Shown piece by piece: positions 58,879 through 64,000 of a DNA stretch of 64,000 nt. Both the position numbers and the translations under genes were made by a program. A model generated the notes under the pieces. That model was not told the DNA's origin, did no database searches, and saw only the letters and a program-made list of their open reading frames with translations. The stretch is from Cladopsammia gracilis (taxonomy: Eukaryota; Cnidaria; Anthozoa; Scleractinia; Dendrophylliidae). The stretch spans positions 939,001 through 1,003,000 of the forward strand of contig JAJGOT010000193.1 in NCBI GenBank assembly GCA_022457155.1, in the 5' to 3' direction. The first letter of the stretch is position 1. Each line of letters starts with the position of its first letter.

Positions 58879-58905
58879 GTCGCAAATAACACTACTCACA
58901 CCAAA
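58854..58905. repeat. Perfect 25-bp palindrome
   Basis: tttggtgtgagtagtg... and its exact complement around a gt centre (58879-58880), at the 5' truncation point of the third PLE. Looks like snap-back synthesis. Confidence 0.9.
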
Positions 58906-59051
58906 AATGTAAACTAAAAAAACTAAAAATGTAATTATATGCAGTTGAAACAATAATTTGTTTCGAAGGCAGCAATCCGTATTGTGATTGTATATATCAT
59001 AAAATAACACAGCAAAATATATTAAAAGGCAGAGTTCCTTCATGTTCGTCT

Positions 59052-59294
59052 ATGGCACAACTGAGCGCAAAGAAAAATGCTTATGTTGACTATGTTCCAC
59101 ATGAGCTTATTTCTCTCATCGGTATTGGCCCACTTTTTGTCAATAAAAACCAGTCAAACGTGAAATGCAAATTGGTGTATTGTCAACAATGCATTTCTAG
59201 GAAAACGAGGAAGCAGAATTATTTTGAGACCATAATTTGCACTCGGGGTGGTTCAAGTGTTCTATACGTAACTAAACAAGCACATCGTAACTAA
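59052..59294 (+). CDS. Small ORF, 80 codons, unknown
   Basis: ATG frame containing VDYVPHELISLIGIG, CKLVYCQQCISRKTRKQ and TICTRGG. The CQQC pair is suggestive of metal binding. Copy A (10169-10399) is broken, and part of the sequence recurs at about 59491-59527. It could be a remnant exon or a repeat. Confidence 0.35.
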   Translation: MAQLSAKKNAYVDYVPHELISLIGIGPLFVNKNQSNVKCKLVYCQQCISRKTRKQNYFETIICTRGGSSVLYVTKQAHRN

Positions 59295-59394
59295 TCCATT
59301 TGGACAAAGAGAATGTAAAAAATATAATCAGTGCTAACTACCAACAAGTCGACATCCTTAAAATACCAATTTTTATGTTTTGACCCTAGTGTAA

Positions 59395-60995
59395 TAGGAT
59401 AATAAACTGCGACGTTTAAAAGTACCTTGTAAAATTGATCCCCACCATCCCTACCCTCGGGTCACAAGTTTGAATACCTTAGCAATGTTATTTTAGAGAC
59501 CATAATTTGCATTCGGGGTGATTCAAGGCCGCGGCTATCCAAAGGTGTGAGATTTTGTGCTTCGGAGTCATTCGACCCCAAAATAGACCCAAAACATAGC
59601 TGGTTTGGTGAGTAGATTCCTGGCGATATGCAAAGTGTCACTCATTTTGATGCATTTTGATATGATCACACAAATTTCACGGCGTTGGTGTCTGCCCAAT
59701 GATTTTGTTTCGCACTGAAGCCAATAAGATGGTTAATCAAACTGAATAACATTGTGCAATATGCATGTGGACATGATTGCAGAACCGTATATATTTCTGG
59801 CAACTGCTACATGCAATTTCTGCAATGGTCTCGCAAAACGCTCATAACTCTAATAAGACTTTATTCATTAGATAAAAATACATACAGCTATTTCCAACGT
59901 TGTCGGGTGAAAGCTCAAAGCCTACATATCAAGCAGGTATCAAGACCGAACGAGTAAACCGAGCATCTGTTCCAGGCATACAGATAGTTGGGAATGGCGA
60001 AACGAAAAAAAACGCCGTGAATGAGCGATGCGACGAGCGGAAAAACGTTTCTTTTGCACCGCTCCCAACTATCTTTTGTAGCTTTGGGCTTTCATCCGAC
60101 AACGTTAATTGAAATAGCTATATCCGATGTTACAATCAGTTACATATGACACCACACCACATAAACGCCTGCTGCATAGGTTACGCTGGCTCAGTTTTAA
60201 AACCCAGAAATAATTATCTTTGGTTGTTCGTTTTTATTCGACAGTCTCATAAAGAAATGGATGTTTTAATATCCGTGACGAAGAAACACTATCTTAACAG
60301 TAAAAGTTGCGACCTTAATTTTCAGAGACCGTACAGTCGATTCTCTTATTGGTCGAAAATACAACAGGGCAAACGCCATATTCGTAAAATAATAATAATA
60401 TGTAAGGGCATTTTGGAAATATGTTGCTTTATGCAAATTATTTGCTTTATTTATACTGTTTTGCGCATCATGCCCCCAAAAAATGATTTTTGATTTACTC
60501 GAAAATTGTGTTATAATTCTTCTTGAAACTTCGTCTGCAGCTAGCTAGTGATAAGTGAGTACTACAAATGTGAAAGTTTCATTATGAAGTTTCTGTCTAG
60601 ATTTTGAGAAAAACGAACCGCTGTCGCCTAGAAACCAGTGACACATCACATTTTATAAACTTGGTGAAGTATGAAAGTAATCGAAGCATGTCTTCCCTGT
60701 GAAATTTTGATTTTAGCGGAGCTCTCGCGGGCCGAAGGCCCGCTGCATAGCCCCATACTCATAGAACCTATGCCCGTCATTTTTCATGGTCATGGCTAGC
60801 GGAATGTTTCACGGGCGGCCTCTGTTACATGTGTGTCCGAGCGTCCGGGATCTTAGCAATTTTGAAACCAAAGTGAGGCTTTGTTTTTCGCGCGACGACA
60901 ATGTCAGGTCAGCTGGGTAAACAAAGGTAAACACTTTGATGTTTTACTGTATTTAGCGGATTTACAGTCGTTATTTCCCTGCATTTCTTCGCGGT
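59395..60995. other. B-side sequence absent from copy A
   Basis: Copy A jumps from the equivalent of 59388 to that of 61089. A possible tiny first exon lies at 60902-60928 (ATGTCAGGTCAGCTGGG... then gtaaac). A coral-style repeat with hairpin gcgggcc/ggcccgc is near 60728-60744. Long frames at 59900-60493 lack support. Confidence 0.4.
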
Positions 60996-61290
60996 TTGCT
61001 ACTCAAGACAGGGATACTAATTAAGGGATACTCAGAAGCCTATGTAGTGGAAAAAGAAGAGCTTTCAGGGATAAAATCTTGCTTCGAGGAACTTCATACG
61101 TTTTTATCATTGCGGGGCAATATTTCAGAACCGAAGAAGCGGAGTTTTAACAAATTTCCAAGTAGTCGAGTGACTTAAAGGTAAAATAAATCACATTTTT
61201 CGATGGGAATTTATGTTGATATCAATTTTTTATTGACTTTTCCTTTGTGTTCTCGTTAGTTTTGGAGACATGTTTATATTCAGTCGTGTT
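60996..61290 (+). repeat. Three-copy boundary repeat, copy 3
   Basis: Most complete copy. The frame KSCFEELHTFLSLRGNISE then PKKRSFNKFPSSRV is related to 44268-44550 and 10493-10600. May be a former exon spread by duplication. Confidence 0.6.
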
Positions 61291-61896
61291 TGTTGTTATC
61301 TTGAATTTCATCGAGGACAGTTCTGCCTTGATGCGCTATAAATGGTACGTGTTTTGCTTTTAAACATAAACTAATAGATATTTGAATAAAATTTTTCAAA
61401 AGAAGATTTTGTTGTCCATTTTTTATGTCATGTGTTCATTCATTACATAGGTTGAAAAAGTTGTTTTTGTGAACTTTTGTACGCATATGAAAGTCACGTT
61501 TAACATCAGGTCACTAAATTTGATCCGCGTCACGTTGCGCAATTTAGACCCCTTTTAAAATCATTCAATTTCGAACATTTTGGCTTCGTTCGTAGAAACA
61601 ACGCAAAATGTCGAAAAATCCACAACGGAAAAGGTGAATTTAATATATAGAGCACCATTAAAATCATGTTTCGGGTCAATCGGGAAAAAATTAGGGTCGG
61701 CTTTTCGAGTTCGAACATTACGCATTCGAGTTTGTTTACAAGTAAAATCCGAGTGATTTTCTGACTACGTGGAAGACTAAGCCGGATATCACGTAAAGTC
61801 AGGATGTAACGCAAAAGTCCCCACCGTTTTCAAAATGTTCGTTAAATTTGGCGCGTTTTGATACCAAATTCGTTGGGGTTCGCAAAAATTTACTGT

Positions 61897-62360
61897 CGGC
61901 CTTATGGCAGGGAAGATTATGAAGTTTGTTTATCGTGCGCTTTTATCATCCTCGTCGCTGAAGCTACTCCTCGCGATGAGAACACGAATAATGAAGGCTT
62001 TCATGGAGGTCCTCGTGGCGATACACCAATGTTCATAAAGGAAATTAACAAGTAAGCCACTAAGAGTTAATATCTGAGTATTTTTGCCTAATTTTGGGAT
62101 ATTACTGCAAGGTCTCTATATTAATTTTTTCTTTTTTTCTTAGCTATCTGACCTACACTATATCAATTAAGAAAGAGTTAAAGACGAAGACGAGATTTGC
62201 AGAGATCGAAGACAGACCTGCCTTTATGAGAATAGTAGAGGATATTTTGGAAAGGTCCAACATCACAGGAGTACTTTTGAATAACCGGATACTACACCGC
62301 TTCAACAAGCAAATTCAGAAATTGTTTCAGTATTATAAAAATTCAACACACGACCTCCAC
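61897..62360 (+). CDS. Possible exons of an unknown gene
   Basis: An open exon ending ...TPMFIKEIN at 62051 with donor aa|gtaagc is followed by an acceptor (ttttttcttag) at 62143 in matching phase. The second exon reads YLTYTISIKKELKTKTRF and then FMRIVEDILERSNITGV and ILHRFNKQIQKLFQYY. Neither end is defined: no ATG, and the 3' part overlaps a minus-strand reading. Product unknown. Confidence 0.35.
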
Positions 62361-62564
62361 TCGTTGAATTCAAAAAGCATATCCTTTGTAGTGAATCTTG
62401 ACTTTATATTGGGCTTTGTCGATATCAATTATTTCAATTTCGTACAGAGTTTTGTCTTGTTTAGTCATCTTTCTTTTGGCTCGAATTTGAGATCGCTGAA
62501 AGTTCAATTCCTCCACGAATCTCTTCGGAGGCTTCACTTCTCTCTTCACCCGCGAGTCCGCCAT
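62330..62564 (-). pseudogene. Frameshifted chromo/Tudor-knot-like gene start
   Basis: From ATG 62564: MADSRVKREVKPPKRF, then LYEIEIIDIDKAQYKVKIHY and KGYAF. The rest of the motif (EFNEWRSC) lies one base out of frame: ctttttgaattc has one T too many at about 62370. A stop follows six codons after WRSC. The Y-x-IEI...KV-HYKGY...EWR pattern is that of chromo-barrel/Tudor-knot domains that bind chromatin. A sequencing indel in the T run is the alternative. Confidence 0.5.
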
Positions 62565-62609
62565 GTTGCGTGATGTTGTTATCAAATTTGCTGAATCACT
62601 GAAACTACG

Positions 62610-63190
62610 CATGCGTAGAACAATTAAAATTGGAAGAGAGACACTGGTATCCAGTTTGAGCTGATGTTCATCGAAAAGGGGAAAGACTTTGATATGTCCG
62701 GCTAAATGTGCTGTGCAGACGGTCGCGTAATTCTGTTTTTTTTATTTTTAGAATTGCTAAACTTGAAAAATAACCCGGTCTTCAATCTTAATTCTTGTGC
62801 TTCCGACCTTTTACCTTAGTTAAGCTTATCATTGGCTTTCTGTTCGGAGAACTTAATTAAAGATTCTATAGAACAAAACAAAAGCAGCAGTTTGAATATA
62901 AAGTGCAGGATTGCAAGGATGGAAGTGGATTACAGTTCATCAAATTTGATTTCGTGACAGGCGGTAAAGAAATCAAAATTGCTATTCATGTTCCTATTTC
63001 AAGATAATAAAGCCATAATCATGAAAATTCGATTTGTCAACTGAAACTTGAATGGAGGCTCACGCGGGGAATATCACTGAAATTATTTGCACGAGAAAAA
63101 ACGGATTATCCCGCGTGAGCCTCGTCTGCAAACAAGAGAAATTCGGACTATTCGTTCGAGAAATGAATCTAGCTTATTATAAATTATTTT
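62610..63190. promoter_or_regulatory. Upstream region of BAF with hairpin
   Basis: No gene. At 63056-63123 gaggctcacgcggg is repeated inverted as cccgcgtgagcctc, separated by ~40 bp. A 5' non-coding exon of BAF probably lies here, because the coding exon begins after an acceptor. Confidence 0.4.
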
Positions 63191-63203
63191 TTCTTTTAGA
63201 ATC

Positions 63204-63476
63204 ATGAGTTCCACAACGAAAAAGCATGAAAATTTTGTTAATGAGCCCATTGGCGAAAAGAAAGTCACGGAGTTGCCAGGAATCGGTGAAGTTTTGGGGA
63301 CGAAACTCAAACAGAAAGGATTTGAAAAGGCAAGAAAGGTGATGGGAAAGTTCCTCATTCTTGATGACGACCCACAAAAGTTTATGGATTGGTTAAGTTC
63401 GGAATGTGGAGCCAATACGAAGCAGGGAAAGGATTGTTTTAACGCCTTGAACGAATGGTGTGATAACAACATGTAA
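63204..63476 (+). CDS. BANF1: Barrier-to-autointegration factor (BAF)
   Basis: 90 codons in one exon; an acceptor (ttcttttag) at 63199 puts the ATG four bases into the exon, so a 5' UTR exon is expected. Length and sequence fit the BAF family (89-90 aa). It has N-terminal S/T residues (MSSTTKKHENF) of the kind phosphorylated by VRK kinases, the GIGEVLGTKL helix-hairpin-helix that contacts DNA, and the CGANTKQGKDCF...LNEWCDN C-terminal half. BAF dimers cross-bridge double-stranded DNA, bind LEM-domain proteins and lamin, rebuild the nuclear envelope after mitosis and restrain foreign DNA. Intact. Confidence 0.97.
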   Translation: MSSTTKKHENFVNEPIGEKKVTELPGIGEVLGTKLKQKGFEKARKVMGKFLILDDDPQKFMDWLSSECGANTKQGKDCFNALNEWCDNNM

Positions 63477-64000
63477 TCGCTGTCACGTGTAACTGAAAGT
63501 TTCAACATATGTTATGTAGCTTTAATTGTATTTGTTCGGAACAATTAGTTCATTTGTTCTGAAATATTTTTCCGCTTAGTTTAGGAATCTAAGATCATTA
63601 GTATTCACAACCGATATTATCATTTGACTCATTTTTTCTTCCAGACAGTGGTTTTTTTTTCTGCTTCTAATTTTCTTAGTTTTCTTTTTGTGATGTGTTA
63701 TTCAGCTTTTGCTTTTCCCCGCCTAGATTAGCTTCGTAGCTATTTGCGGGACAATCAATATTGTTCTATTTTGATTATTGTTAATAAATTGTTGTTGTCA
63801 TGCAAAAAAAGTTCAGTAATTGTGTTGAACTTGTTTGTGACCGGGTGCGCATCTGCCTTTACGCGTACCAGAGTTTCCCAGATTTCTTTTTTACATTCTA
63901 GAAGAAAAGCAAGGGATAAAGTCGTGTAATTTTTTACGCGCTATGATGTTTTTCTATCGTGCTCACGGAAGAATGCGCTTATCATACAGTGAATTACAGT
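63477..64000. other. 3' flank of BAF
   Basis: Probable 3' UTR. ttgttaataaattgttgttg near 63779 holds an AATAAA signal. No further gene to the window end. Confidence 0.5.

Overview
The window looks like nuclear DNA of an anthozoan cnidarian, most likely a stony coral. It is AT-rich, with GT-AG introns, sparse multi-exon genes and a heavy load of small inverted-repeat elements, Penelope-like (PLE) and LINE fragments. The coral assignment is inference from recognised families and repeat style; no marker gene fixes the species.

Layout. A direct segmental duplication dominates: about 319-10492 (copy A) and 47553-59388 (copy B). Each copy holds a complete PIM-like serine/threonine kinase gene with two alternative first exons and a predicted 417-residue product. 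Between the copies lie: a single-exon gene for a methyltransferase-like protein with C-terminal TPRs (13384-11306, minus); a PLE fragment present as an inverted pair (14.0-15.6 kb); a 1.56 kb TIR element (16555-18113); a phase-consistent series of exons of an unrecognised gene with a KDZ-transposase-like stretch (20139-22086), cut by a MITE; MITEs, a pogo-like element and LINE tails (22-26.3 kb); two adjacent minisatellites (27.1-29.3 kb); a 6.7 kb DNA transposon with ~265 bp TIRs and a badly decayed multidomain gene (31810-38481); a tyrosine-recombinase remnant (39.8-40.1 kb); and a ~4.1 kb imperfect palindrome (40.1-44.3 kb). Downstream of copy B are possible exons of an unknown gene, a broken chromo/Tudor-knot-like gene, and an intact BAF (BANF1) gene at 63204-63476.

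The functional genes are the two PIM-like kinases, the methyltransferase-TPR gene and BAF. Nothing suggests they work in one pathway. The duplication gives natural filled/empty site pairs that date several MITE insertions as later than the duplication. The PLE fragments carry hammerhead or hammerhead-like ribozyme motifs; the one at 58325-58367 (minus) has all canonical core positions, a GNRA tetraloop and a GUA cleavage triplet.
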